From positions 1 through 64,000 of the forward strand of contig CAYZMS010000021.1 in the NCBI GenBank assembly GCA_964479625.1: a stretch of DNA of 64,000 nt, given 5' to 3'. The translations under genes and the position numbers were made by a program. Positions within the stretch are counted from its first letter, which is position 1; each line of letters starts with the position of its first letter. Below, piece after piece: positions 35,548 through 44,481 of this stretch. Source of the stretch: CAYZMS01 sp964479625 (lineage in GTDB: Bacteria; Bacteroidota; Bacteroidia; Chitinophagales; Saprospiraceae). The notes below the pieces were generated by a model that worked only from the letters and a program-made list of their open reading frames with translations, had not been told where the DNA came from and did not search any database.

Positions 35548-36030
35548 TTAATTGGGAAGAGTTTCCAGGGGGGCATATCCGCAAATACGTTCCCCATTTG
35601 GTTTTCGAGCTATGACGTACCAAAGGGCCCAGCCTCCTCTGGCTTCGTTGTCGGTACGCCAATTATCAGGAAAGGTGTAAGGCTGGCCAGGCTGCATATC
35701 CCCCTTGGGACAGTGGAAAAGCTTGCTCATTTCCCGGCGATCATAGCGTACCCTAAGGTTCCATTGTTGATTGTAAAATAGGTAAGCTCCTCCTTCTTCG
35801 ATCTGTACGGGCTCTTGTGAAAGTAAACTAGTGGTGTGTTTCCAATACCAGTTGAATGCATCCTTAGCGGTTCCCGGGTTTGCGGGTACGGGGTCGGGAA
35901 AGTGATGTACTTCAAGGGCAACTGGAAGTTCTGATAAGGGAGCAGGTAAAGGTGCAGTAAGTGGGCTCTGAGCTTGGCTGATATTCGAACAAAGAAGCCC
36001 AACGCTGATTAAAAGAATTAATGGGTGCAT
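35548..36030 (-). CDS. Small secreted protein of unknown function
   Basis: A 160-residue protein with a signal peptide (LILLISVGLLCSNISQAQ) and a mature domain rich in Trp, Tyr and Pro (AFNWYWKHTTSLLSQEPVQI; GGWALWYVIARKPNGER). Only one or two Cys remain after cleavage. No family recognised. It lies between the AraC regulator (45 bp upstream) and yceI (64 bp downstream) on the same strand, so probably in one transcript. Confidence 0.6.
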   Translation of the reverse strand: MHPLILLISVGLLCSNISQAQSPLTAPLPAPLSELPVALEVHHFPDPVPANPGTAKDAFNWYWKHTTSLLSQEPVQIEEGGAYLFYNQQWNLRVRYDRREMSKLFHCPKGDMQPGQPYTFPDNWRTDNEARGGWALWYVIARKPNGERICGYAPLETLPN

Positions 36031-36074
36031 ACGTTTTTGCAGCCAAACTGCCCGAAATTAAGCCTTCTTGCGCC

Positions 36075-37184
36075 TCAATTTCGAAATTGGGACCTTTTTT
36101 CAAGCCATTCACTGGGGGATTGTCCGGTTAATTTCTTTGCTGCCCGGTTAAAACTGGCTTTGGAGTTAAAACCGGCCTCGAAGGCGAGGGCAAGCAGAGT
36201 GAGGTGCTGGTATGCAGGGTCCTTTATTCTTTGTCGAACTTCTGTAATACGCAAGCTATTTATATAATCCGAGAAATTTTCCATTTGTACGGAGTTCAGC
36301 GCACGAGAAACTCTGAATGCCTTCGTATTCAATGCCTCGGCCAGGTCTGCTACCTTAAGGTCCGGTTTTCGGTAGAGCAACTCCTTTTGCATTAGGTCCT
36401 CGATTGCACGTGCCAGGTTCTGGTCTTCTAAGGTCGGTTTGGGTTTCGGTTTTACAAAAATGGAAAGGTTCCGCTGTAATAGAGCATTTAACCCCAGCCA
36501 GTAGGTGATCAGGGCCAATCCAATATAAACTGGGTACATATACTGAGGGTGAAAGGCAAAATCATAAAAGAGGTAATCGATCAGGGTTACTGAAATTACC
36601 AGTAAAGCATAGAGAAGATAAAGGTGGAGGGTTTGCTTCAGGTACTTGCGAAAACGGGCTTGTAAAATTCGATCACCAGCTTGTGGTATATTAATTAAAC
36701 GGAGGCTTCGAAAACTAAAATATACGACCAGAGCCATAGCTGTTCCTAGTTCGAAAGGGGTGTGGACCCAAAGCCGGTAACCTTCGTATCCTGCCCAAGT
36801 AAGACTTTCCCGACTGCCGTCCCAAAACCAGTTTTGCCACTTAATGAAATTGCTGAAAATAAATTGCAATACTATCGGTACCCATAACCAAAGGTCTCCC
36901 TTTTGCAGAGGATACTCGGGGCGAAGCAGGGAACGGGTATATCCAAAGATCAAACTTCCGTAAACCCAGGTATACTCAAGCAGAAAATAATAAGACCAGT
37001 GGTGTACACCGGTTAGTTCTTGTTCCCGCAATAACTGCACCCCCAGCCGGTAGGCAAATAACCATAGCAATACCGCCAGCCACCGATTGGCTCTACCTGG
37101 TGTTCCTGGATCCCGCCAAAGTAGTATGCCCATTACCAGGCCCTGAACGGCTCCGAGGAAAAGGAACATGGAGTACCAAGGCAT
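36075..37184 (-). CDS. Membrane-bound AraC-type regulator
   Basis: A 369-residue protein. The first ~240 residues form about seven membrane helices (starting MFLFLGAVQGLVMGILLW), and residues about 265-369 are an AraC-type DNA-binding domain with two helix-turn-helix units (LKVADLAEALNTKAFRVSRAL; HLTLLALAFEAGFNSKASFNRA) and the closing FNRAAKKLTGQSPSEW. Such 7-TM AraC proteins are common in Bacteroidota and link a membrane-sensed signal directly to transcription. It lies 45 bp after the ABC transporter operon on the same strand, so it may regulate that operon or YceI. Confidence 0.9.
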   Translation of the reverse strand: MPWYSMFLFLGAVQGLVMGILLWRDPGTPGRANRWLAVLLWLFAYRLGVQLLREQELTGVHHWSYYFLLEYTWVYGSLIFGYTRSLLRPEYPLQKGDLWLWVPIVLQFIFSNFIKWQNWFWDGSRESLTWAGYEGYRLWVHTPFELGTAMALVVYFSFRSLRLINIPQAGDRILQARFRKYLKQTLHLYLLYALLVISVTLIDYLFYDFAFHPQYMYPVYIGLALITYWLGLNALLQRNLSIFVKPKPKPTLEDQNLARAIEDLMQKELLYRKPDLKVADLAEALNTKAFRVSRALNSVQMENFSDYINSLRITEVRQRIKDPAYQHLTLLALAFEAGFNSKASFNRAAKKLTGQSPSEWLEKRSQFRN

Positions 37185-37229
37185 TAATTTGAGTTTTTGC
37201 TATTGAAAATTACCAATTCTCCCCCCCCT

Positions 37230-37979
37230 TTACCGGAACCAGTCGTATACTTGTTCAAGCTTTAGATTCGCCTTGGCATCTCCTTCTAGATCCTGTACGA
37301 TCTTCCCATCCTGCATAAATAATAGGCGGTCTCCATAACTAAGGGTATCAGGCATATGATGGGTAATCAAGATAGTCGTCAGGGAATGTTCTTTGATCAG
37401 GGTTTGAGCGGTTTGCATGACTACCTCGGCCGACCTGGGGTCTAATGCAGCCGTGGGCTCATCGAGTAGTAATATATCTGTGTGATCCATAACGCTCATA
37501 AGCAGGGTAAGTGCCTGGCGCTGCCCGCCTGAAAGACTTCCCATGGGTTGTTGTAATTTATTTTCCAGGCCCAGTCCAAGGCGGGCAATCTGCTCAGCAA
37601 CACGCTGCCTGAATGCCTGCGTGATCCCTATCCGTAAACCTTTCTGCCGGGTCCGCAGGGCAGCAAGGCGAAAGTTGTCCAGTATACTGAGCTCCGGAGC
37701 TGTACCTGCCAAAGGGTCCTGGAACACCCTTGCGATCCACCGGCTGCGGCGAAAATCCGGAAGTGAACTAACCTCGGTATCTTTTAAGAATACCTTGCCC
37801 GAAGTAGGTAATACGGAACCACTAATAGTATTGAGCAGTGTCGTTTTGCCAGAGCCATTTGATCCGATAAGGACCATAAACTGCCCTTGTTTTACTTGAA
37901 GATTGATATTTTTCAGGGCCAATACCTCGTTGATTTGGCCGGGATTAAACAGTACCCGTACTTGTTGAAGTTCGATCAT
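37230..37979 (-). CDS. ABC transporter ATP-binding protein (TrpZ-like)
   Basis: A 249-residue ABC ATPase. Walker A is GSNGSGKTT, signature SLSGGQRQAL, Walker B DILLLDEPTAALD and the switch His is in ITHHM. It overlaps the permease stop by 4 bp (ATGA), so the three transporter genes are translationally linked. The family groups with ATPases of the PF04392-type importers for aromatic amino acids or related small molecules. Confidence 0.9.
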   Translation of the reverse strand: MIELQQVRVLFNPGQINEVLALKNINLQVKQGQFMVLIGSNGSGKTTLLNTISGSVLPTSGKVFLKDTEVSSLPDFRRSRWIARVFQDPLAGTAPELSILDNFRLAALRTRQKGLRIGITQAFRQRVAEQIARLGLGLENKLQQPMGSLSGGQRQALTLLMSVMDHTDILLLDEPTAALDPRSAEVVMQTAQTLIKEHSLTTILITHHMPDTLSYGDRLLFMQDGKIVQDLEGDAKANLKLEQVYDWFR

Positions 37980-38848
37980 ACCAGGTTTCGTCTTTGGGTG
38001 ATTTGTGGAAGACCGACGATCAGGAGTACAAAGACCGAGGTTATTAATTTAAGATAGTTGGGGTTGATACCCGAAGCCAGGGCAGCAGCCAGCATGGTTT
38101 GAAACAATATACATCCCAGCGTCACCATAAGTAATCTCAAAAGTATTGGGCGAACCCCCAACCAGTTGATCACTGCATCACCGATCAATACAGAACCCAA
38201 GCCAACCAGGACAATCCCGATCCCCATGTTGATATCTGCGAATCCCTGATATTGGGCAACTAAAAAACCACTTACTGCAGTAAGGGCATTGGCCATTGCG
38301 AGGCCAATGATCTTCATGGCATCATTATTGATCCCATTGGCGCGCGTCATGGAGGTGCTTTCACCTGTTGCCCGCATAGCGATTCCAAAGTCGGTGCGTA
38401 AAACATAGGCAAGTATGGCAGCCAGAGCGCCTATGATCAGAGAACTGATCAGAAGTTCGTTATAAATGGCTTTCGAAAATGGAGTAAACCAATCGAAAAG
38501 TGTCGTCGGCTCTAACAAAGGAATGTTGGATCGCCCCATGAGGAGGAGGTTTATGGAATACAAGGCAGTCATGATCAGAATTCCCGCCAATAGGGCATCT
38601 ACCTTAAGTCTGGTGTGGACCATGCCAGTTAGTATTCCTGCAAATGCTCCCACTATCATGACCAGGGGAAGGATCAAAAGGAAGGGCCAGCCTTGCTGCA
38701 GTAAAACGGCAGTCAGGGCAGCGCCCAGGGTATAACTACCATCTGTGGTAATATCCGGAATTCGAAAGATCTTCATGCTTATGAAGATTCCCAGGCCCAT
38801 AGCCGATAAGCAAAAGCCCAGTACGAGAGCAGATAGGAAAAAGGTCAT
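37976..38848 (-). CDS. ABC transporter permease (TrpY-like)
   Basis: A 290-residue inner-membrane permease with about eight helices and the cytoplasmic coupling region around MRATGESTSMTRANGINNDAMKIIGLAMANALTAVSG, typical of branched-chain-type permeases (BPD_transp_2). The early segment FRIPDITTDGSYTLGAAL matches the TrpY/YckA-like subgroup. The ATG overlaps the stop of the binding-protein gene by 1 bp. The single permease implies a homodimer in the membrane. Confidence 0.9.
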   Translation of the reverse strand: MTFFLSALVLGFCLSAMGLGIFISMKIFRIPDITTDGSYTLGAALTAVLLQQGWPFLLILPLVMIVGAFAGILTGMVHTRLKVDALLAGILIMTALYSINLLLMGRSNIPLLEPTTLFDWFTPFSKAIYNELLISSLIIGALAAILAYVLRTDFGIAMRATGESTSMTRANGINNDAMKIIGLAMANALTAVSGFLVAQYQGFADINMGIGIVLVGLGSVLIGDAVINWLGVRPILLRLLMVTLGCILFQTMLAAALASGINPNYLKLITSVFVLLIVGLPQITQRRNLV

Positions 38849-39825
38849 TATTGGATGGGTTCGTAAGCAGGGGGCAAAACAATACCAAAACGGGAAGCAG
38901 CAGCGGGATTATAGACGCGTCGGCGTTCTCGGACCAACGCCCAGTGCAGGTTCTGTATATTGCCCTTCTCTAAAAAACGTGCAGCTTCCTCCCCCGCCTG
39001 ATAACCCCACTGATAAATATCTGCCCCGAATGCTGCCACTGCCCCCCTGGCAACCAGGCCGGCCTCACTGGTAAATACAGGAATACCAGCTTCATTACAG
39101 CTTTTTAGAATAGTTTCGAAAGCGCCGAAAACCGTGTTGTCCGGATTGGCGAAAAAGGCGTCAATCTTAGCATTGATCAGGGCACTGGTGACCAGAGGCG
39201 CATCAGCCGTGGCGTTCACCGGGCGGGCAACCAGGGTAATATTATTGGTTTTAGCCAAGCCTTGCAGGCGTTTGTAAGCATCAACAGATTGGGGCTCTGA
39301 CTGGTTGTACAGGAGACCAATTCGAAGGGGTGCATCGTTTTGCGAAAGTAGTTGGGGGATTAGTAAAAAAGAGGTATCGATATATTCCAGGTTTTCCGCT
39401 ACACCGAAAAGGTTAGTTGGTGTTTGTCCATTTTTTTCCACTCCCATAAGGGAAGGGGTAGGAGATACCATCATGAAGATCGGTACCTCTTCGGTTTGTT
39501 GTACAACAGTAATGGTAGAAAGTGAAGGACTGGTAGCAATAAGAGTCACCTCTTGCGATAAGAAATAGCGTATGATCTGGGTCAGCGTAGGGATATCTCC
39601 CTGGGCATTTCTATACAATACTTTAAGGTTGCCCATCTCTTCTGAAAAGCCCTTGTCTGAAAGAGCGGCCAGAAACCCTTCTTTGGCTTGCTCAATAGTG
39701 CTGTCTTCAAAAGCATCTACGAAGCCGATAGTGGGAATATCTTCTTTTGTGTTATTCGAGCAGGTAAGGGCTATAAGACTCAGGAACAGGATCAGCCCGG
39801 CGGGCAGCCATTTCCAATTGGTCAT
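38848..39825 (-). CDS. ABC transporter substrate-binding lipoprotein (TrpX-like)
   Basis: A 325-residue solute-binding protein of the PF04392 (TrpX) family. From ATG 39825 it starts with a lipoprotein signal ending in the lipobox ALTC, so it is anchored in the membrane. Typical features are IGFVDAFEDSTIEQAKEGF, SPSLSTITVVQQTEEVPIFMMVSPTPSLMGV and FANPDNTVFGAFETILKSC. Relatives import tryptophan, tyrosine or other small ligands. It is the first gene of the operon; no T-box or other leader is visible upstream. The frame extends to 39849 but the later ATG fits the signal. Confidence 0.88.
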   Translation of the reverse strand: MTNWKWLPAGLILFLSLIALTCSNNTKEDIPTIGFVDAFEDSTIEQAKEGFLAALSDKGFSEEMGNLKVLYRNAQGDIPTLTQIIRYFLSQEVTLIATSPSLSTITVVQQTEEVPIFMMVSPTPSLMGVEKNGQTPTNLFGVAENLEYIDTSFLLIPQLLSQNDAPLRIGLLYNQSEPQSVDAYKRLQGLAKTNNITLVARPVNATADAPLVTSALINAKIDAFFANPDNTVFGAFETILKSCNEAGIPVFTSEAGLVARGAVAAFGADIYQWGYQAGEEAARFLEKGNIQNLHWALVRERRRVYNPAAASRFGIVLPPAYEPIQ

Positions 39826-39986
39826 AGTCGAAGCGTTGTAGCAGCCCATACGGGTGCTGGTTTATGTTTGCAGACAATATACAAACTATAAGTCGCTCGA
39901 ATGGTTTATCAATATGCCGATGGATAACGAATGCGGAAAGGAGGATTTTGGAGCCGAATGCATCTTCCAGCTAAAAAATCACCGAA

Positions 39987-40883
39987 ATGGACATTAAACG
40001 AATTCCCCGAGAAGAGATCGATAAGGTAAAATGGAACAGTTGTGTGCATTATGCACTAAACGGAAATATCTTTGGGTATATGTGGTACCTGGATACAGTG
40101 GCCAAGGATTGGGAGGCCTTAGTGGAGGGGGATTATCAATCGGTTTTTCCTTTAGTTTGGCGGACTAATTTTTTGGGAAGAAAGGAGCTATATCAGCCGT
40201 ATCTTATGCCTCAGCTAGGGTTATACAGCGTAAAGGCACTTTCCCGGAAAAGGCTTCAGGCTAATTTAAAGGCTATTCCAGAAGAATATCGATATGTAGA
40301 CATTGTCCTCAATGAAGGGAATACACCGGAAGTAGACCAGGGCTTTGTCGTGCTTGAACATGAAAACTATCAATTAATGCTCCATGAGCCCTTTGAAGTA
40401 TTGGCCCAACGATTTAGTACTGGAGTACAACAGCAACTGGAAAGGGCACGGGAAGAAGAGCTACGACCAGCCGGGGGCGTGAAACCCGAGACCATTGCCG
40501 AATTTTACCGGGAGCACGCCAGGGATAGGCCTGGTATCGATCGTAAATTTCACGCCTTACAACGGGTTATGTATAATGTCCTGCACAGGGGCTGGGGGTT
40601 TGCCTCTGGGGTGACCGATGCCCAGGAAAAGTTATTAGCGGTCAACTTTTTCATTTTTAGTAATGGAAAGGTGTTAAGTCTGGCTCCTGCGGTTTCCAAT
40701 CGGGGAAAGGAGATGGGCGCTCTGGAATTCCTCACCGAACTGACCCTGCGTTCGAATGCCAACCGTCCGCTGCGGTTGGACTTCAATACTCAAGGCAATA
40801 ACGAACTTGCAAAAGGGTTTGGGGCGCAACGCAATTCCTATTTTCAAATTAGGCAGGATAATCGCATCTTGGGGGTTTGGTAG
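39987..40883 (+). CDS. FemAB/GNAT-like protein of unknown substrate
   Basis: A 298-residue cytosolic protein with no signal peptide. The order of conserved stretches, NGNIFGYMWYLDTVAKDWEAL, a mid-protein FSTGVQQQLERAREE and the C-terminal LAVNFFIFSNGKVLSLAPA then ALEFLTELTLR, fits the double-GNAT (FemAB/BioF2-like) fold that transfers amino-acyl or acyl groups. Similar proteins occur across Bacteroidota as uncharacterised genes. A flavoprotein follows after 61 bp on the same strand and may be co-transcribed. Confidence 0.7.
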   Translation: MDIKRIPREEIDKVKWNSCVHYALNGNIFGYMWYLDTVAKDWEALVEGDYQSVFPLVWRTNFLGRKELYQPYLMPQLGLYSVKALSRKRLQANLKAIPEEYRYVDIVLNEGNTPEVDQGFVVLEHENYQLMLHEPFEVLAQRFSTGVQQQLERAREEELRPAGGVKPETIAEFYREHARDRPGIDRKFHALQRVMYNVLHRGWGFASGVTDAQEKLLAVNFFIFSNGKVLSLAPAVSNRGKEMGALEFLTELTLRSNANRPLRLDFNTQGNNELAKGFGAQRNSYFQIRQDNRILGVW

Positions 40884-40944
40884 GTTAATTTTTTTCGACT
40901 TCAAGAAATTGGAGTATCAGTGGAGGAGTCCTTACCCTAAACGC

Positions 40945-42102
40945 ATGTCCATGCCAAGCTATGATTTTGATTGTGTGATCGTTGGTGCCGGGCCGGCCGG
41001 CTCCATTCTTGCCCTTGCTTTGCAAAATAGTGGCCTGAGGGTTTTGATGCTTGACCGGGCAGTCTTCCCACGGGATAAAGCCTGCGGAGATGCCATCCCC
41101 ATGCGTGCAGTTCGTGCCATCCGGGAAATGGGGCCGGAAATTAATGTGGCCCTGGATAAACTGATGGTCAAGCAGCGCATGTTGCATGCACGGGCAGTGG
41201 CACCAAATGGTATGGAATATCAGACCTCCTTCGTTACCGAAGGTTATACCATTCCGCGTTTTGACTTTGATAACTGGCTGCTTGGCCTGGTCGATCAATA
41301 TACTTCCACCCGGATCCGTACGGCAACACCGGTTACGCAGCTGAGACGGGTTCGGGACGGTATCCAGGTTTTTATTAAGGGAAGGAACCGGCCCTTACTG
41401 GTAAAATTGATAGTTGGGGCAGATGGGGCCAGTTCCCTGGTTGCTCGAAGCCTTGGGCACTGGAAACAGGAAGAGCGGCATCATAGCTCTGCGATCAGGG
41501 CTTATTTTGCCAATGTAAAAGGCCTTCAAAATGATAGGTTGGAATTCTTTTTTGACAAGGACTTCCTGCCGGGATATTTTTGGCTGTTCCCACTGGCAGA
41601 TGGTCGTTGTAATGCCGGGTTTGGGATGTTGAGCCGGGAAATTCGAAAACGGAAGATCAATCTCCGCCAGAACATGCTGCAGCTTATCGAATCTGTTCCT
41701 GAGATTCGTGACCGCTTTTCGGATGCCCGGCCTTGCGGAAAACCTCTTGGAGCAGGCCTGCCTCTGGGTTCAAAAAAAAGGCCGATATCGGGAGAACGCT
41801 TTCTGCTGCTTGGAGATGCAGCAGGCCTGGTAGATCCTGCAACGGGAGAAGGAATCGGAAATGCAGCCCTAAGTGCACAATGTGCAGCTCAGGTAATTGT
41901 AAAGAACATGGCAACCGGAAATTTTTCTGCAGCAGCTCTCAGCACTTATGATCAGATGGTTTACGAAAAGATCTGGCGGGACATGAGCCTGAAATATTGG
42001 GGACAACGGTTGGTCGCTAATCGTCAATGGTTGTTAAATGGGCTCTTTTATGTAGCTAATAATAGTAAGTGGGCTGACCAGATTGCGAAAAAAGTATTGT
42101 AG
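40945..42102 (+). CDS. Geranylgeranyl reductase-family FAD oxidoreductase
   Basis: A ~385-residue FAD-dependent oxidoreductase. The FAD-binding GAGPAGSILALALQ is followed by LMLDRAVFPRDKACGDAIP, the hallmark of geranylgeranyl reductase-type enzymes, with VGADGASSLVAR and the late LLGDAAGLVDPATGEGIG. Members saturate isoprenoid chains of quinones or lipids, or act as hydroxylases. The open frame runs back to 40756, but the region before 40945 overlaps the preceding gene in another frame and looks non-coding; ATG 40945 or 40951 fits the FAD motif. Confidence 0.88.
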   Translation: MSMPSYDFDCVIVGAGPAGSILALALQNSGLRVLMLDRAVFPRDKACGDAIPMRAVRAIREMGPEINVALDKLMVKQRMLHARAVAPNGMEYQTSFVTEGYTIPRFDFDNWLLGLVDQYTSTRIRTATPVTQLRRVRDGIQVFIKGRNRPLLVKLIVGADGASSLVARSLGHWKQEERHHSSAIRAYFANVKGLQNDRLEFFFDKDFLPGYFWLFPLADGRCNAGFGMLSREIRKRKINLRQNMLQLIESVPEIRDRFSDARPCGKPLGAGLPLGSKKRPISGERFLLLGDAAGLVDPATGEGIGNAALSAQCAAQVIVKNMATGNFSAAALSTYDQMVYEKIWRDMSLKYWGQRLVANRQWLLNGLFYVANNSKWADQIAKKVL

Positions 42103-42159
42103 GGGCCCGGGACCTTTTAGTAAGCATTTTTTTAAAAACTAAATTTTTTGGCCTTTTCC

Positions 42160-42918
42160 CTAAAGCCAGGGGTACCGAATATCCGTTAGGTATAAGCCCT
42201 GAGGCGGGGCACTGCTACTTTTCGAAAGGGGCTCTTGTTGTTCAAGGGCGATCCGGACAGCCTGAAGGTCAATTTTACCCAATCCAACATTCAGGCACAT
42301 CCCGACTATTAGCCGTACCATTCCGCGCAAAAAGCGATTGGCTGCAATGTGATAGATCAAATCGTGCCCATCATTGGAAACTTCCCATTCGGAACGCTTC
42401 AGTTCGCACTGCATAGACTTCGCATTGTGATTAGTCTTGCAAAAGGGCAAAAAGGTTTCAAACTCGAGCAACAATGCGGCAGCTGCCTGCATGCGGTCCA
42501 GGTCGGGGCGTTGGGGGTAACTGTATTGGTAGGCTAAATGCTGGCGAAATGGGTCTTTTTTAAAAGTAATGTGATATTCATAGGCCCGGTAGTAGGCGTC
42601 AAAGCGGGCATGGGCATCCCAGGAGGATTCGAAAAGCCGGTAAACGGCAATGTCTGGGGGGAGAAACTTATTGATACGGGAGAGGAAGCCTTTAGGGTAT
42701 TTACCGTCGAAATTAAAGTGGGCAAAGTATTGTCTGGCATGCACCCCGGTATCTGTACGGCCGCAACCGGTTATTTCGAAAGGTTGCCCCAGGATAGTGC
42801 TAAACGCATCTTCCAGGGTTTGCTGAATGGTGATCTGCTCAGGTTGCCGTTGCCAGCCAAAGTATTGATGCCCATTGTAAGCCAGTTCTATAAAGTAGCG
42901 TTTGCTTTTTTGCTGCAT
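42160..42918 (-). CDS. truA: tRNA pseudouridine synthase A
   Basis: A 252-residue TruA, which makes pseudouridine at tRNA positions 38-40. The catalytic Asp is in TGCGRTDTGVHARQ. Other conserved parts are ELAYNGHQYFGWQRQP and the RFLRGMVRLIVGMCLNVGLGKI stretch near the end. It lies about 100 bp downstream of clpX on the same strand and may share the clp transcript. The end of the frame is close to that of the convergent flavoprotein gene (57 bp gap, no clear terminator). Confidence 0.95.
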   Translation of the reverse strand: MQQKSKRYFIELAYNGHQYFGWQRQPEQITIQQTLEDAFSTILGQPFEITGCGRTDTGVHARQYFAHFNFDGKYPKGFLSRINKFLPPDIAVYRLFESSWDAHARFDAYYRAYEYHITFKKDPFRQHLAYQYSYPQRPDLDRMQAAAALLLEFETFLPFCKTNHNAKSMQCELKRSEWEVSNDGHDLIYHIAANRFLRGMVRLIVGMCLNVGLGKIDLQAVRIALEQQEPLSKSSSAPPQGLYLTDIRYPWL

Positions 42919-43018
42919 ATTATACCTTGCTTCCCAGCTAAAGTTACTACAAAAACACCCACTTTAGAGCGCTCTTAATTAAAAGGAAGATCATTCCCCA
43001 CCTGGCAGCAAAGCCGGC

Positions 43019-44281
43019 TTATGCCGCCTTTAACTGGCCGATACGGGAGTGATCCAGCTTGCGGGAGGCATAATCGGCAGTAATGACGTATTCCCGAATA
43101 TCCTTTCGAGAGGGAAGTTCGAACATGGCATCGGTCATAATTGCTTCGCAAATAGAGCGTAATCCCCGTGCCCCCAGATTGAATTCCAACGCCTTTTCGG
43201 CAATTAAGTCAATAGCATCCTCGGAAAACCGCAACTCAATGTTTTCCAGAGCGAACAGCTTTTCGTATTGCTTGACCAGAGAGTTCTTGGGTTCTGTTAG
43301 AATACGCCGGAGTGCTTCAAAGTCCAAAGGCTCCAGATAGGTAAGGACTGGTAAACGTCCGATAAGCTCGGGGATCAACCCATAGGATTTCATATCCTGT
43401 TGAGAGATATAGGGCAACAGATTTTCGCGGTCGACATTGGCGGTTTCATCAGATTTGAAACCTATCACCTGTGTGTTGACCCTGCGGGCAATGTGTTTTT
43501 CAATACCGTCGAAGGCACCTCCGCAAATGAAGAGAATATTTTGGGTATTAACCTTGATCATTTTTTGTTCGGGATGCTTTCGGCCCCCCTGGGGCGGCAC
43601 ATTTACTTCGGTGCCTTCCAGCATTTTCAGCATGGCCTGTTGTACACCTTCTCCGGAAACATCGCGAGTGATGGAGGGGTTATCTGACTTTCGGGCGACC
43701 TTGTCGATCTCATCAATGTAAACAATACCGCGTTCAGCGGCAGCCACATCATAGTCGCAAACCTGGAGCAAACGGCTTAAAATGCTTTCCACATCCTCAC
43801 CTACATAACCAGCTTCGGTAAAGACGGTAGCATCTACGATAGAGAAAGGCATATTGAGAAAGCGGGCAATGGTTTTTGCCAATAAGGTTTTCCCTGTACC
43901 CGTCCGACCTACCAGCAGAATATTGGACTTTTCAATCTCTACATCATCATTTAGTGCTTGACCCAGGCGCTTGTAATGGTTGTAAACGGCAACCGACAAA
44001 TATTTTTTAGCTTCTTTCTGGCCGATAACGTACTCATCCAGGTGATTTTTTATTTCGATTGGGGTAACATATTCGGGAAGGGTGAATGGCTGTTTGGAAG
44101 CCTGTACTTCCTCCTGCTGTTGCTCCTCCTTTTTTCCATAAAGCTCCTCGTCCAGAATATCCTTGGCTTGTTCAATGCAGACTTCGCAAATGTGCGCATC
44201 AATGCCAGCGATCAGCATTAAAGTCTCCGATTTGTCCCGTCCACAGAATGAGCATCTGTAATTCTGTTTTCCTTTTCGCAT
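43019..44281 (-). CDS. clpX: ATP-dependent protease ATPase subunit ClpX
   Basis: A 420-residue AAA+ unfoldase that feeds proteins to ClpP. The N-terminal four-cysteine zinc domain (CSFCGRDKSE, CEVCIEQA) is complete, then Walker A GRTGTGKT, Walker B IVYIDEIDK, the pore loop and the ClpP-contact IGF loop in TQVIGFKSD. ATG 44281 places the protein start right before the zinc domain, as in other ClpX proteins. The open frame runs on to 44389 but that extra part overlaps an inverted repeat and looks non-coding. Confidence 0.95.
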   Translation of the reverse strand: MRKGKQNYRCSFCGRDKSETLMLIAGIDAHICEVCIEQAKDILDEELYGKKEEQQQEEVQASKQPFTLPEYVTPIEIKNHLDEYVIGQKEAKKYLSVAVYNHYKRLGQALNDDVEIEKSNILLVGRTGTGKTLLAKTIARFLNMPFSIVDATVFTEAGYVGEDVESILSRLLQVCDYDVAAAERGIVYIDEIDKVARKSDNPSITRDVSGEGVQQAMLKMLEGTEVNVPPQGGRKHPEQKMIKVNTQNILFICGGAFDGIEKHIARRVNTQVIGFKSDETANVDRENLLPYISQQDMKSYGLIPELIGRLPVLTYLEPLDFEALRRILTEPKNSLVKQYEKLFALENIELRFSEDAIDLIAEKALEFNLGARGLRSICEAIMTDAMFELPSRKDIREYVITADYASRKLDHSRIGQLKAA

Positions 44282-44372
44282 AATCGCTTGATTTAAAGCT
44301 TCATCAAAATCCTTCCTTCCTACCTGCTTGAGCTGTTTGGAGGCCAGGGCGGAAATTTTTTGAAAGGGTGAG

Positions 44373-44402
44373 GTAGAAGGGAGTGTCAACTTACCCTTCT
44401 AC
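44373..44402. repeat. Inverted repeat in the clpP-clpX gap
   Basis: Perfect 9-bp arms GTAGAAGGG and CCCTTCTAC with a 12-bp spacer, about 92 bp before the clpX ATG. No T-tract follows on the minus strand, so it is more likely an operator or a leader hairpin than a terminator. Confidence 0.45.
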
Positions 44403-44481
44403 TACACTAAAAAATAAAACCATTTTGGATGCTTAAAGCAAAAAATAAGCTTTAGCACTCCTTACGACCAAGGTACTTAGC

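Noticed and set aside
40756..40944. Upstream extension of the geranylgeranyl reductase frame
   Set aside because: Overlaps the end of the FemAB-like gene in another frame; the FAD motif should be close to the N-terminus.
44282..44389. Extended ClpX start at 44389
   Set aside because: Would add 36 residues before the zinc finger that other ClpX proteins lack, and it overlaps an inverted repeat.
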